A DNA stretch of 64,000 nucleotides. It comes from Sorangium aterium (lineage in GTDB: Bacteria; Myxococcota_A; Polyangia; Polyangiales; Polyangiaceae). Where the stretch lies: positions 434,001 through 498,000 of the forward strand of contig NZ_JAQNDK010000002.1 of the NCBI RefSeq assembly GCF_028368935.1. Reading direction: 5' to 3'. A program made the translations under genes and the position numbers. Positions 17,775 to 27,757 of this stretch are shown here, piece after piece; the first letter of the stretch is position 1; every line of letters begins with the position of its first letter. The notes below the pieces were generated by a model. It saw nothing but the letters and a program-made list of their open reading frames with translations. It made no database searches and was not told where the DNA came from.

Positions 17775-18563
17775 TCACCGCCCCTTGTAGACCGGCTTCC
17801 GCTTCTCGGCGAACGCGCGCAGCGCCTCCAGCCGATCCTCGCTGCGCAGCGTCTCGTCGTAGTGGACCCGCTCGATCTCGAGCCCGAGCGAGAGCGGCAC
17901 GTCATAGCCGTCGTCGATCGCCCCGAGCGCCGCGGCCTGCGCGACGGGCGCGCCGCTCGCGATCGGCTCGATCCACGCGATCGCGTCGTCGACCACCGGC
18001 GTCCCTTCGGGCGATACCCGGTTCACGAGGCCCCAGGAGAGCGCCTCGGGCGCGGTGAGCTTCCTGCCGAGCAGGATCATCTCCTTCGCCCGCGCCTCGC
18101 CGACGACCCGCGGCAGACGCTGCGTGCCGCCCGCGCCCGGGATGATGCCGAGCGACGTCTCCGGCAGCGCGAGCTCGGCGTGCGGCGCCGCCACCCGGAG
18201 ATCGCAGATCAGCGCGAGCTCCAGCCCCCCGCCGAAGGCGACGCCGTTGATGGCCGCGATCACCGGCTTGGGGCTCCGCGCGAGCACCCCGAGCTCCGTC
18301 CGGTACAGGCCCACCTGGCGCCGGACGTCGTCGGGGCTCATGCCCTGCCGCTCCTTGAGGTCGGCGCCGGCGCAGAACGCCTTGTCCCCGGCGCCCGTGA
18401 TCACGATCGCGCGCACCTCCGGGTCGTCCACGAGCTCGCGCCCGAGGCGGCCGAAGGTGAGCAGCGCGTCCCGGGAGAGCGCGTTGCGGCGATCCGCCCG
18501 ATCGATGGTGAGCACCGCGACCGCGCCGCGCCGGTCGAGCTTCACGGGAGGGGCTTCCGACAT
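17775..18563 (-). CDS. Enoyl-CoA hydratase/isomerase (crotonase family)
   Basis: 262 aa. Crotonase fold with the CoA/oxyanion signature INGVAFGGGLELALICDLRVA and the acid-base region LPETSLGIIPGAGGTQRLPR, where both conserved Glu are present. The C-terminal end (DRLEALRAFAEKRKPVYKGR) resembles methylglutaconyl-CoA hydratases of leucine breakdown (LiuC/AUH) more than fatty-acid FadB hydratases, but this is a judgement by eye. It lies 44 bp downstream of the M1 aminopeptidase gene on the same strand. Confidence 0.9.
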   Translation of the reverse strand: MSEAPPVKLDRRGAVAVLTIDRADRRNALSRDALLTFGRLGRELVDDPEVRAIVITGAGDKAFCAGADLKERQGMSPDDVRRQVGLYRTELGVLARSPKPVIAAINGVAFGGGLELALICDLRVAAPHAELALPETSLGIIPGAGGTQRLPRVVGEARAKEMILLGRKLTAPEALSWGLVNRVSPEGTPVVDDAIAWIEPIASGAPVAQAAALGAIDDGYDVPLSLGLEIERVHYDETLRSEDRLEALRAFAEKRKPVYKGR

Positions 18564-18607
18564 GGATCCTGCCTAATCGACCGCGGCGGCGCGGCAAAGA
18601 GGCTCGC

Positions 18608-21271
18608 TCACTTGGCGTCGGCCGCCTTCTTGGGCTTGGTGCTCGCCGCCTCGAGCTTGCCCAGCCGCGCCCTGATCTCCGCGTTGTCGCGCCGCAGCGC
18701 CTCGAGCTCGTCCCGCAGCCGATCCAGCTCGCGCTTGCCCGCCCCGCCGAGATCGCGCAGGACCTCGCGGATCCGGCGCCGCACCCGGCCGTCGAGATCG
18801 CGGTCGAGCTGCCGCTGGAGCGCGCCCCGCGACCGGCCGTCGCCGAGATCGCCCAGCGCGCGCGCGACGTCGACCCGGAGGTACGGATCCGGCTGATCGA
18901 GGAGCTCCTCGAGGAGCTCGCGCGTCCGCCGATCGCTGGAGAGCTTCGGCAACGCCATGATCGCCGCCCGCCGCCCCCGCGTCGGGACGCCGTAGCGCGT
19001 GCGAGCCGTCAGGTGCGGCACGGCGCGCTCGTCCCGCAGGTTGGCCAGCCCGTCGATCACGCCGCATCGGATGACCTCGCCCCACGAGGGGCGATCCAGG
19101 AGATCGACGAGCGTCTCGAACCCCGAGCTCTGCCGCGTGGCCCCGAGCGCCCGCGCCGCTTCGGCCTGCACCAGGTAGCTCGCGTCGCGCAGGGCGAGCT
19201 TGCCGAGGACCTCGGCCGCCTTGGCCGACCTGAAGTTGCCGAGCGCGCCCGCGACCGCCCGGCGCACCTTCGGGTGCTCCACGCCCGCGCTGCCCTCGAG
19301 CAGCGCGAACGCCGCGCTCGACTGGAGCGCGCCGAGCGCGGCCGCGGCGGCGGCGCGCACCCCCCAGAACTCGTTCGCGTCGGAGAGCGACTGCCCGAGC
19401 GCCCGCGCCGTCGGCGGGTCGTCGCGCCGCGAGAGCGGCTTCGCGGCGAGCAGGCGGCCGCGCGCCGTGGGCGCGTGGGCGAGCTGCGCCCGCAGGAGAT
19501 CGCCGGGCGCGTCCACCCTGACCTCGCCCAGGATCCTGAGGTCCGGATCCACCACCACGAAGCGAGGCCGCCGCGGGAGCGGGATGACGAACGTGTGCGC
19601 CGCCTGATCCACGCGCCGCACCTCGCGCCGCGTGATGGAGCCCTTGCCCTCCGTGAAGCCGAAATCGAGCACCAGGTCGAACGCGAAGGCGGGCGGCGTC
19701 GAGGCGTCCGGCTGGAGCGCGTGCTCCCGGCTGGGCTGCCCGGCCGCCTGCGCCTGCTTCACCGTCACGGTGCACTGGTCGCCCTCGATCTCGATCTTCA
19801 CGTCGAGCTCGGGGTGACCGGCGCGGAAGACCCACTGCTCGAAGAAGCGCTCCAGCGATTTGCCGCTCACGTCCTCGAGCGCGCGGGCGAGATCCCGTGT
19901 CTCCACGACCCCCCGCGCGTGGCGCGTCAGGTAGGTGCTCACCCCGCGCCAGAAGAGCTCGTCCCCGAGCTCCCGGCGGAGCAGGTGGAGCACGAGCCCG
20001 CCCTTCTCGTAGAGGTGTCGATCGAAGACGTCGAGCGGCGCGTCGTAGTCCTGACAGACGATGGGCCGCCGGTAACGCCCGCGCGCCTCGCCAAGGTACG
20101 AGTCGAGATCGGCCTTCAGGCCGTGATCGTACTCGTCGGCGCCGAGGTGGTGCTCCCGATAGACGTGCTCCATGAACGTCGCGAATCCCTCGTTGAGCCA
20201 GCCGTGCGACCAGTCGCGGCAGGTCACGAGATCACCGAACCACTGGTGCGCGAGCTCGTGGGCGATGAGATCGTCCGACGAGATGTCGAGCGCCGCCCGC
20301 TCGTCGAGCAGGATGTGCTCGTACATCGTGGTGGCGGTCGTGTTCTCCATCCCTCCGAAGATGAAGTCGCTCACCACCACCTGCGCGTAGCGGCGGAAAG
20401 GATATTTGACGCCGAGCTTCTCGCTGAAGTGGCGGATCATGTCCGGCGTGCGCGCGAACGTGCGGCGGCCGTCCTCCTCGCGCCCCTTCGGCACGAAGTA
20501 CGCGAGCGGGACGTCGAGCGCCGCGCCGTCGATGCGGGCAAACTCGCCCGCCACGAGCGTGAACAGGTAGCTCGGGTGAGGCTCGTCCAGCCGGTAGTGA
20601 TAGACGCCCTCCTTCTGCGATCTCGCGTCGCTCTCGAGCTCGCCGTTCGACAGGCAGTACCAGCCCGGCGGAACCTGCGCGCGGAGCTCGGTCGTCTGCT
20701 TGATGTGGGGCTTGTCGATGCACGGGAAGATGTGGCGCGCGTCCTCGTCCTGACACTGCGTCCAGACCTGGCGCGGGCGATCGGGGACGTGCTCGTCCGG
20801 CTGGAGGAAGTAGATCCCCCGCCGCGGCGTCGCCCGGTACCGGACCAGGATCGACGCCTCGGCCTCGTCGAGCGGCACGGCGACGCGGAGCGTCTCGCCG
20901 TCGTACGTGTGCTCGGCCGGGTGGAACGCGCCGCTCGCCGCCTTGCCCGCGCCGCGCCTGGGCTTCGCGGCGCGCCCGGCCCCGGCGCTGATCTCGACCG
21001 CCTCGAGGTCGAAGCCGATGGCGTCGAGCGCGATCTCGCGCGCGCCGGGGTCGACGCGGACCGCGTCGAGCCGCGCCGTGCCGCGGATCGAGCGCGCCTC
21101 GACGTCGAGCGTGAGATCGAGGGCGATGTGCCGGATCGTGAAGGGGCGCGAGCGCTCGTAGACGCGCCTCGTCCCGGCCAGCGTGAAGGGGCGGGACGCG
21201 GCCGCGAACTCGGACGACGACAGCACGGAGCCGCAGGCGCAGCGCGAGTGGAGCCGGTACTCTAGGGACAT
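18608..21271 (-). CDS. M1 aminopeptidase with C-terminal HEAT repeats and coiled coil
   Basis: 887 aa from the ATG at 21271; a TTG 42 bases upstream is the alternative. The N-terminal beta domain is followed by the gluzincin catalytic domain: exopeptidase motif GGMEN at 306-310, zinc site HELAH (H338, E339, H342) and E361 of LNEGFATF. It should remove N-terminal residues from peptides. From ~600 on come HEAT-like units (LEGSAGVEHPKVRRAVAGAL; ASYLVQAEAARALGA), then a Leu-heptad coiled coil and a Lys-rich tail. No signal peptide is evident. The gene follows the homocysteine methyltransferase/MTHFR gene by 75 bp. Confidence 0.92.
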   Translation of the reverse strand: MSLEYRLHSRCACGSVLSSSEFAAASRPFTLAGTRRVYERSRPFTIRHIALDLTLDVEARSIRGTARLDAVRVDPGAREIALDAIGFDLEAVEISAGAGRAAKPRRGAGKAASGAFHPAEHTYDGETLRVAVPLDEAEASILVRYRATPRRGIYFLQPDEHVPDRPRQVWTQCQDEDARHIFPCIDKPHIKQTTELRAQVPPGWYCLSNGELESDARSQKEGVYHYRLDEPHPSYLFTLVAGEFARIDGAALDVPLAYFVPKGREEDGRRTFARTPDMIRHFSEKLGVKYPFRRYAQVVVSDFIFGGMENTTATTMYEHILLDERAALDISSDDLIAHELAHQWFGDLVTCRDWSHGWLNEGFATFMEHVYREHHLGADEYDHGLKADLDSYLGEARGRYRRPIVCQDYDAPLDVFDRHLYEKGGLVLHLLRRELGDELFWRGVSTYLTRHARGVVETRDLARALEDVSGKSLERFFEQWVFRAGHPELDVKIEIEGDQCTVTVKQAQAAGQPSREHALQPDASTPPAFAFDLVLDFGFTEGKGSITRREVRRVDQAAHTFVIPLPRRPRFVVVDPDLRILGEVRVDAPGDLLRAQLAHAPTARGRLLAAKPLSRRDDPPTARALGQSLSDANEFWGVRAAAAAALGALQSSAAFALLEGSAGVEHPKVRRAVAGALGNFRSAKAAEVLGKLALRDASYLVQAEAARALGATRQSSGFETLVDLLDRPSWGEVIRCGVIDGLANLRDERAVPHLTARTRYGVPTRGRRAAIMALPKLSSDRRTRELLEELLDQPDPYLRVDVARALGDLGDGRSRGALQRQLDRDLDGRVRRRIREVLRDLGGAGKRELDRLRDELEALRRDNAEIRARLGKLEAASTKPKKAADAK

Positions 21272-21346
21272 CTCCGCGGAGTTTCCCCGCGCGGCGCCCG
21301 GCGCTGCAAGCAAGAACTCGTGCGCGGGGGCGGGCCGCTGGTCGGA

Positions 21347-23212
21347 TCAGCCCGTCTTGAGGCCGTCGAGCACCTCGAGCGCCAGCTCGTACTTGCCGAG
21401 GGGCGGCATCAGGTAGGCCCCCTGCACCCGGTCGCGCACCGAGAAGAGCATCTCGCGGGCGATCTTCACCCCCTCCTTGCGCGCCTCGGGGCCGGCCGGC
21501 ACCTTGCGCATGCGCTCGCGGATCTCCTCGGGGATCTGCATGCCGGGCACCTCGTTGTGGAGGAACTCGGCGTTCTTGTGGCTGACCAGCGGCAGCACGC
21601 CGACGAGCACCGGCATCCCCAGGTGCTCGATGCGCCGCAGCACCTTCTCGAGCAGATCCTGGTGGAAGATCGGCTGGGTCATGATGATGTCGGCCCCCGC
21701 CGCGCGCTTCCGTTCCAAGCGCGCGATCTCCTTGTCGAGGTCCTGGGCGCCGGGCTCGAGCCCCGTGGCGAGCAGGAACGACGTCTTGCCGCCCGGGATC
21801 GGCTTGCCGGCCGGGTCGAGGCCGCGGTTCATCGTGCTCGCCATGTGGAGCAGCCCGATGGAGTCGAGATCGTAGACGGCGGTCGCCTCCGGGTAGTCGC
21901 CGACCTTCGGCGGATCGCCCGTGATGATGACGAGGTTCTTGATGCCGATCGCGTGGGCGCCGAGCAGGTGCGCCATCTGGCCGATGAGGTTCCGGTCGCG
22001 GCCGCAGACGTGCAGGATCGGCTCGATGCCGTAGCGCTGGACCAGGAGCGAGCAGAAGGCGAGGTTCGTCATCCGCGCCGTGGCGCGCGGGCCGTCGGCG
22101 ACGTTCACGACGTCGACGCCGCTGTCGATGAGCATCTTGGCGGCGCTCAGCGCGCTCTCGGGGTTCAGGCCCGGCGCCGGGTTCACCTCGACGGAGACCA
22201 CGAACTTGCCCGCGGCGATCTTCGCCGCGAGGGGGCTGCGCTCGCCGAGCGGCGTGGGCTCGAGCCCCGTGGGCGCGTCCATCGTGATCTGCGGGCGCGC
22301 GGCGGCCTCGGGCGCGGCGCCGCCCCGGAGCATGCGGGCCGACTTGGCCATCCACCGGACGTGCTCCGGCGTGGTCCCGCAGCAGCCGCCGATCATCGCC
22401 GCGCCGGCCTGGATCATGCGGCGGGCGAAGACGTCGAAGTACTCGGGCGTCGCCATGTAGAGCTGGCGGCCGTCGACCGTGCGCGGCAGGCCCGCGTTCG
22501 GCTGCACGCAGAGCGGGAGCCCCGCGGTCGCCATCCGCTCCGCCATCGCGAGCGACAGCTGCGGGCCGTCGCCGCAGTTGACGCCGAGCAGGTCGACCCC
22601 CCAGTCCCGCAGCGTCCGCGCGACGCGCTCCGGCTCGCTGCCGTCGGCCGCGACGCCGCTCGTGTCGAACGTCATCGACGCGAGGACCGGGAGCCCCGGC
22701 GCGGCCGCCCGCGCCGCGTCGATGGCGAGCTTGATCTCGTCGAGATGGCGAAATGTTTCAAGGATCAGGAGGTCCGCGCCGCCCTCGGCGAGCGCGCCGG
22801 CCTGCTCCGCGAACGTGGCGGCCGCGGCGGCGAGGTCGTCGCGCGTGGCGACGCCGGGCACGAGCCCCGTCGGGCCGATCGAGCCGGCGACGTACGCGTC
22901 GCCGCCCGCGATCTCGCGCGCGAGGCGCGCGCCCGCGAGGTTGAAGTTGCGCACCTCGTTGACGAGCCCGTACCGCTCGAGCCGGAACCTGTTCGCGCCG
23001 AAGGTGTTCGTCTCGATGACGTTCGCGCCCGCCGCGACGTACTCGGCGTGGATCTTCTTCACGAGATCGGGGCGCGCGACGTTGAGCTGCTCGAAGTTCT
23101 GGGTGACGAACACCCCGCGCTCGTAGAGCAGCGAGCCCATCGCGCCGTCGAACACGAGGGTCGAACGCCGGAGCGCGTCGAGGAACGGGGCCTCTGGTCT
23201 CGTGCGGGACAT
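21347..23212 (-). CDS. Bifunctional homocysteine S-methyltransferase / methylenetetrahydrofolate reductase
   Basis: 621 aa from the ATG of MSRTRPEAPF. The N-terminal half (~1-295) is a homocysteine methyltransferase barrel: FDGAMGSLLYERG, ETNTFGANR and the zinc Cys in GVNCGDGP and GGCCGTTPEH. The C-terminal half (~330-620) is an MTHFR barrel: VSVEVNPAPG, NLVIITGDPPKVGDYP and IMTQPIFHQDLL. Together they could make 5-methyl-THF and methylate homocysteine, as in YitJ-type proteins. The B12 and reactivation domains of full MetH are missing. It starts divergently from the outer-membrane-like gene. Confidence 0.93.
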   Translation of the reverse strand: MSRTRPEAPFLDALRRSTLVFDGAMGSLLYERGVFVTQNFEQLNVARPDLVKKIHAEYVAAGANVIETNTFGANRFRLERYGLVNEVRNFNLAGARLAREIAGGDAYVAGSIGPTGLVPGVATRDDLAAAAATFAEQAGALAEGGADLLILETFRHLDEIKLAIDAARAAAPGLPVLASMTFDTSGVAADGSEPERVARTLRDWGVDLLGVNCGDGPQLSLAMAERMATAGLPLCVQPNAGLPRTVDGRQLYMATPEYFDVFARRMIQAGAAMIGGCCGTTPEHVRWMAKSARMLRGGAAPEAAARPQITMDAPTGLEPTPLGERSPLAAKIAAGKFVVSVEVNPAPGLNPESALSAAKMLIDSGVDVVNVADGPRATARMTNLAFCSLLVQRYGIEPILHVCGRDRNLIGQMAHLLGAHAIGIKNLVIITGDPPKVGDYPEATAVYDLDSIGLLHMASTMNRGLDPAGKPIPGGKTSFLLATGLEPGAQDLDKEIARLERKRAAGADIIMTQPIFHQDLLEKVLRRIEHLGMPVLVGVLPLVSHKNAEFLHNEVPGMQIPEEIRERMRKVPAGPEARKEGVKIAREMLFSVRDRVQGAYLMPPLGKYELALEVLDGLKTG

Positions 23213-23304
23213 GGGGCGCATCGTAGGGGCGCTCCGGCTTCTCAGGAAGGGGGGGCGCGACGCGGTTGACGGCGCGGCGCGGATCTCGGTAGGCAGTTCT
23301 CGAG

Positions 23305-24183
23305 ATGAGCACGCACCGATGGCTTCGCGCATTCGCCCTGGCGGTCTCCGCCGCTGCTCCGCTCCTCGCCGCCCCCACGGCGGCGCACGCCTGGGATCCG
23401 GTGGTGCACCGCTCGGACGCCGGCGTGGATCTCTACCTGTGGAGCGCCCGCTTCTACGGCACGTCGCTCGCCGCCGTCCCCTTCGTGCAGTTCGAGCCGA
23501 CGCCGAACCTGTTCATCAACCTGAAGTTCCCGCTGGCGCTCTCGTTCGACGGCCCGGGAGACGCCGAAGATCTCGACCGCCAGTCGCGCGCCGCGCTCGG
23601 CAACCCGACGTTCACGCTCTACTACTCGGACGCGGGCCGCAAGCTCACCTGGTACGCGGGCGGCCGCGCCGGGCTGCCGCTCGGCGCGATCGACGGCCTC
23701 GACTGGCACGTGGCCAGGGGCTACAGCGCGATGGCGATGGCCTGGTACGATCTGCACCTCTGGTCGGCGAACTCGCTCCCGATCGGCGGCCTGGGCGGCA
23801 TCGAGTACCGCTTCGGAAGGTCGTTCGTGCTCCGGGCGGGCGGGGATCTCACGTTCTTCGTCCCGGTGGGGGACGGCGTCCGGCGCGGCTTCATCGACGA
23901 CTCCGACGATCTCGAGGCGGTGTTCCAGGCGAAGGTCGAGCCCGAGCTCCAGAGCCGCTCCGGCTTCGGCGGCGGCGTGGCGCTCCAGACGGTGTGGGTG
24001 CCGTCGTCGGTCTACGACGACCGGGGGCAGGTCTCGCTGCTGCCGTACTTCGTGTACGACAGCCAGAAGACCTTCTTCATGCGGGCCGGCCTGCTCCTCG
24101 CGCTGGACGAGCCGCTCGGGCCCGCGTTCGACAGGGATCGGGTCGCGTCCCTCTATCTGCAGTTCGGCGGGCACATCGACTAG
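23305..24183 (+). CDS. Secreted, outer-membrane beta-barrel-like protein
   Basis: 292 aa. A clear Sec signal peptide (MSTHRWLRAFALAVSAAA to AAHAWD, cleavage near 29) precedes alternating polar/aromatic strands (NLFINLKFPLAL, NPTFTLYYSD, KLTWYAGGRAGLP, GIEYRFGRSFVLRAGGDL, FFMRAGLLLAL), which suggest an outer-membrane barrel. It ends in YLQFGGHID. I do not recognise a specific family. The next gene starts 39 bp downstream on the same strand. Confidence 0.7.
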   Translation: MSTHRWLRAFALAVSAAAPLLAAPTAAHAWDPVVHRSDAGVDLYLWSARFYGTSLAAVPFVQFEPTPNLFINLKFPLALSFDGPGDAEDLDRQSRAALGNPTFTLYYSDAGRKLTWYAGGRAGLPLGAIDGLDWHVARGYSAMAMAWYDLHLWSANSLPIGGLGGIEYRFGRSFVLRAGGDLTFFVPVGDGVRRGFIDDSDDLEAVFQAKVEPELQSRSGFGGGVALQTVWVPSSVYDDRGQVSLLPYFVYDSQKTFFMRAGLLLALDEPLGPAFDRDRVASLYLQFGGHID

Positions 24184-24222
24184 TGCGCCGGGCGGCTGGA
24201 GAGAGCGAGAGATGAGCCGGAC

Positions 24223-24804
24223 ATGACCCGTCGCCGCGCCATCGCCTGGGGCGCCGCCGTCGTCGCCCTGCTGGCCCTCGTGCTCGTCTGGCGCAAGCTC
24301 AACCAGTTCCCGCCGGACACGACGCCCGAGGGCGCCTACCTCCGCATCGCGTACAACATCGGCGTCAGCGATGCGCGCGCGTGCTTCCCGTACCTCGAGG
24401 ACCGGGCGCAGCACGCGGCGTACACCATCCGCGACTACCGGCGGAAGGCGAGCGAGCGGATCGAGGCGAGCTACCCGGAGCCGGAGCGCGCGCGCCTGCT
24501 GGAGCAGTACCGCGCGCACGCGATGGCCGAGGACGGGGCGGACGTGTGGGTCGACATGGCCACGAAGCAGGGCTTCATCGCGCGCCTCCGTCGCGACCTG
24601 TCCGGCATCGGGAAGGTGGAGGTGACGGGCGAGCGGGCCACGGTCGAGACGGCGCGCGGCACGCGGTACCCGTTCCGGCGGCGCGACAACGGCATCTGGG
24701 GGCTCACGCTGTTCACCGCGGACCTCGTGGCCGAGGCCGAGCGGGCCGCGCGGGACTGGGACGTCGTGGAGAAGGCAGCGCTCGATTACGAGCGGGGGCG
24801 GTGA
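24223..24804 (+). CDS. Single-pass membrane-anchored hypothetical protein
   Basis: 193 aa. One N-terminal transmembrane helix (~8-23, AWGAAVVALLALVLVW) with a positive start (MTRRR) suggests an extracytoplasmic C-terminal domain. The soluble part is helical and Arg/Glu-rich, with a possible two-strand end (KVEVTGERATVETARGTRYP). No family is recognised. It is 39 bp after the barrel-like gene and stops 6 bp before the convergent lipoprotein gene. Confidence 0.65.
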   Translation: MTRRRAIAWGAAVVALLALVLVWRKLNQFPPDTTPEGAYLRIAYNIGVSDARACFPYLEDRAQHAAYTIRDYRRKASERIEASYPEPERARLLEQYRAHAMAEDGADVWVDMATKQGFIARLRRDLSGIGKVEVTGERATVETARGTRYPFRRRDNGIWGLTLFTADLVAEAERAARDWDVVEKAALDYERGR

Positions 24805-24810
24805 GGGGGG

Positions 24811-27390
24811 TCAGCGGACGAGCCGGCCGATCGCGTGGGGCCGCGCGCCGGATTGCGGGAAGTACGCGGAGCCCGACGTGAGGCTCCAGCTGTACCCGGT
24901 GAGGTCCCCGGCGTTCGCCCGGCCCGGGGAGACGGCGTAAAGACGCATGGTGCCCCTACCTGCCCCGCCGTCCGTGCTCCCGCCGCGGCAGGGCCTGGTC
25001 GGATCGGCCGGCACCCATCGCGTGTCCCCCGTGCTCGGGTCCGTGGTGCACCCGTGGGCGGTGCTCGTCGAGTCGATGACCCGGAGCGAATACTGGGTCG
25101 TGCCGGGGACGACGGGCTCGACGGCCGCGATGGCGGTCGGGGACGCGTCGACGATCGCCGTGTGTCCCGAGCCGCCGTCCGTGTAGTTGATGACCAGCAG
25201 ATCGCCAGGCAGGACGTCGCTGATCTTCGAGATCCGCTTGAAGTGGTTCCCGGCCACGACCTGACCGTACAGGTTCGTGGAGGTCGGGCTCGTGGAGCCC
25301 CACCAGCCGCGGAGGATCGAGGTCGTCAGCGTGGGATCCTCATGCAAGAGGGACAGGGTGAACAGCGACGCGCCCTGCGTGGTCCCGGTGAAGCTCGCCC
25401 AGTCGATGCTGCTCGGCGTCCCGAACCTGTTGGTGTCGGCGCTGTCGAGCACGAACGGCAGGTCGGCGGCATGCTCGACGAAAGCGCGGGCTCCCACGAG
25501 GTGAGCAGGCGGACCCTCTTGCAGCTTGATGACATGAGCTGCGCCGGCGCTGTTGCCGCGAACGCCGTCGGCCCACGTGCCGGCAATCAGCGTGTCTCCC
25601 GAGAGCGCCACACGAACCTCCCACCTGCTCCATGTGGAACTATCGACCGTGGCCTGCGGCGTCCATGCGCCGCCGATCCTGGCGAAGACCCTCGGTCCCT
25701 GTTCGCCGTCGTCACTTCCGAGGATCAACCTGTCCCCGGACATGGCGACGCTGGTGTTGCGAAACCAGCCCCCCCAGCCAGGAGCATCGACATCGCTGGA
25801 GTACAGCATGGTTTGCTGGGTCCACGCGCCCTCGCTGCGCGCGAAGACCACGGCGGCCAGCCTGTCAGGGCCATACTCATTGTAGACGATGGTGCCCACC
25901 GCCAGCGTCTCCGAGCTCAACGAGAGCGAGCCGCCGAACCTGTAGTGCGGTGTCGCTCCGGCCGGCGGGTAGAGAACGGCCTGTTCGGACCAGGCGTTGC
26001 CGGCGCGGGTAAACACGTAGACTCGACACGATGGTTTCGCTGGACCGTCGTCGCAGTCGCTGCCCATGACCGCGGTGTCGCCGTGCAGGGCGACGGCGTA
26101 GCCTTGGTTCCGGGTGTCGTGGCTGGGCGCGAGCTTGGCCTGCTGCGCCCACGCGGCGCCGCTCCGGACGAAGATCGACGCACCGCCTGGACCATAACGG
26201 TCGGGGGCCCCGACCATGATCGTATTGCCCGATATGGCGACGGCATATCCGAACCGAACGTCGCCGCCTCCGTCGTCCTGTGAGGCGAGCTTTTGCTGCT
26301 CGTGCCAGGCGCCGCCGCTGCGCGCGAACACGTACACGGCGCGGCGCTCCATTGAACGAGTGCTGTTTCCGACGACGATCGTATCTCCGTCGATGGCCAC
26401 AGAAACGCCGAAGAAATCTCCCAGCTGGCCATCGCTGGGCGTGAGCACGGCCGCCTGGGACCACGACGCGCCGTCGCGCACGAACACGTAAGCTGCTTCC
26501 GCGCCCATGGCGCCGACCACCGCGGTGTTCCCCGAGATGGCTACGGACGACCCGAAATAGTCGTCGCTCGAGGCATCGCTGGCGTAGAGCGCTTGTTGCT
26601 CCGTGGCGATGAGCGGGTCGACCTCCAGCGGATAGGTCGCGCCGGCGTCGTCCACCACGATCGAGAGCTTCGCGTCGCTCAGCTTGATCTCTGCCGGAAG
26701 CACGCTCCCGCGCGCGTCCTGGACGACGAGATCGGCGTACCGCAGCACGGCCGCGCCGGACTCGTCCACCAGCGCCACCGACTGGCCGTCCTCGGATAGT
26801 TCCGGCGAGAGATCGCCCCCGAGCGCGATCTCGAGCTCCACCCTGCCTTCGCCCTCGCGCCGGCATGGAGGCGCCGAGTCCAGGGAGAAGCCCTGCTCCA
26901 GCCCGAGGGGGCCGTTCAGGTACCACTCCGTGACGCTCAGGCCCGCGGACGGGGCTCGATGCCGTAGCTCGACGCGGTTGTTCGTCCCGCGTGGTTCGGC
27001 CGCGACGTCCAGGGGGACGAGCGCCCCCTCGCAGCCATAACGCGCGAGCTTCATCGTGAGTCGACCCGCCCTCTCCGAGCTCTCCCGGGTCACGGCGACG
27101 CCGGCCGAGGTGAACTCGGAGATGAAGCCGTGCGCCGGATTGAGAGCGCTCACCCCAGCGCGCACGGCCGACGCGTCGAGGTTTACATTGTAGTCAGAAG
27201 GCGCCTGTCTCTGAACGCTCGCGATGAACGCCGCGCGGTGCTCTGCGGACGCGGCGTCGGGTCCCTTCTGCTCGTGAGGCCCTGCTTCCTCGGCGCTGTC
27301 CGTGCTCGCTGGATCGACCTCCGCGCTGCACGACGTGACGGCGGTGATGCAAAACAAGAGTGCATGAATGGATGTTCGATGACGCGGCAT
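24811..27390 (-). CDS. Large lipoprotein with FG-GAP repeats and a CHAP/NlpC-like tail
   Basis: 859 aa from the ATG of MPRHRTSIHAL, with a lipobox ending at C21 (TAVTSC). About seven FG-GAP-type repeats (YFGSSVAISGNTAVVGA; FFGVSVAIDGDTIVVGN; RFGYAVAISGNTIMVGA) form a probable beta-propeller from ~260 to ~640. The last ~200 residues contain VLPGDLLVINYTDGGSGHTAIVD, the layout of CHAP/NlpC-P60 amidase-like domains with a possible His; the matching Cys is not obvious, so activity is uncertain. It is likely exported and surface-attached. The codon use is less GC-extreme than in neighbouring genes. Confidence 0.75.
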   Translation of the reverse strand: MPRHRTSIHALLFCITAVTSCSAEVDPASTDSAEEAGPHEQKGPDAASAEHRAAFIASVQRQAPSDYNVNLDASAVRAGVSALNPAHGFISEFTSAGVAVTRESSERAGRLTMKLARYGCEGALVPLDVAAEPRGTNNRVELRHRAPSAGLSVTEWYLNGPLGLEQGFSLDSAPPCRREGEGRVELEIALGGDLSPELSEDGQSVALVDESGAAVLRYADLVVQDARGSVLPAEIKLSDAKLSIVVDDAGATYPLEVDPLIATEQQALYASDASSDDYFGSSVAISGNTAVVGAMGAEAAYVFVRDGASWSQAAVLTPSDGQLGDFFGVSVAIDGDTIVVGNSTRSMERRAVYVFARSGGAWHEQQKLASQDDGGGDVRFGYAVAISGNTIMVGAPDRYGPGGASIFVRSGAAWAQQAKLAPSHDTRNQGYAVALHGDTAVMGSDCDDGPAKPSCRVYVFTRAGNAWSEQAVLYPPAGATPHYRFGGSLSLSSETLAVGTIVYNEYGPDRLAAVVFARSEGAWTQQTMLYSSDVDAPGWGGWFRNTSVAMSGDRLILGSDDGEQGPRVFARIGGAWTPQATVDSSTWSRWEVRVALSGDTLIAGTWADGVRGNSAGAAHVIKLQEGPPAHLVGARAFVEHAADLPFVLDSADTNRFGTPSSIDWASFTGTTQGASLFTLSLLHEDPTLTTSILRGWWGSTSPTSTNLYGQVVAGNHFKRISKISDVLPGDLLVINYTDGGSGHTAIVDASPTAIAAVEPVVPGTTQYSLRVIDSTSTAHGCTTDPSTGDTRWVPADPTRPCRGGSTDGGAGRGTMRLYAVSPGRANAGDLTGYSWSLTSGSAYFPQSGARPHAIGRLVR

Positions 27391-27757
27391 GTGGCTCTCC
27401 CTGTCGGTGATAGACCCTGACGGACCGGCGGCGTGTGCGGCGCCGGAGCCAATGACCCGAATTTGGATTGGAAGGCGGTCCACAGCGGCTCGCTGCCGTC
27501 GAGCGCCTTGCGGAGCGCGCCAGCGCACGAGCACACGCGGATGGTTAGGTCACGCGAAGGACGGTCTCGTCCTTATTCGCCGTTGTCATCGTCCTCTTCG
27601 GTTTCGCGCGTGTCAAGGAGGGCGAGCCTCGATGACGTTGAGTCGGGGCGCTGTATCGATAGGTTGTGGTGTGAAGGTGGGTCCTTCAATGCGTGGATGT
27701 CAGACAGCTATCGCGACGGCATTGAGCGACGCGCGACGCGCCGCGCGCGACGCCGGC
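27391..27757. other. Intergenic, 367 bp
   Basis: This holds the upstream region of the FG-GAP lipoprotein gene (divergent side) and the downstream end of the class V aminotransferase gene. Open frames crossing it have no gene-like features. I see no clear promoter, repeat or RNA. Confidence 0.5.
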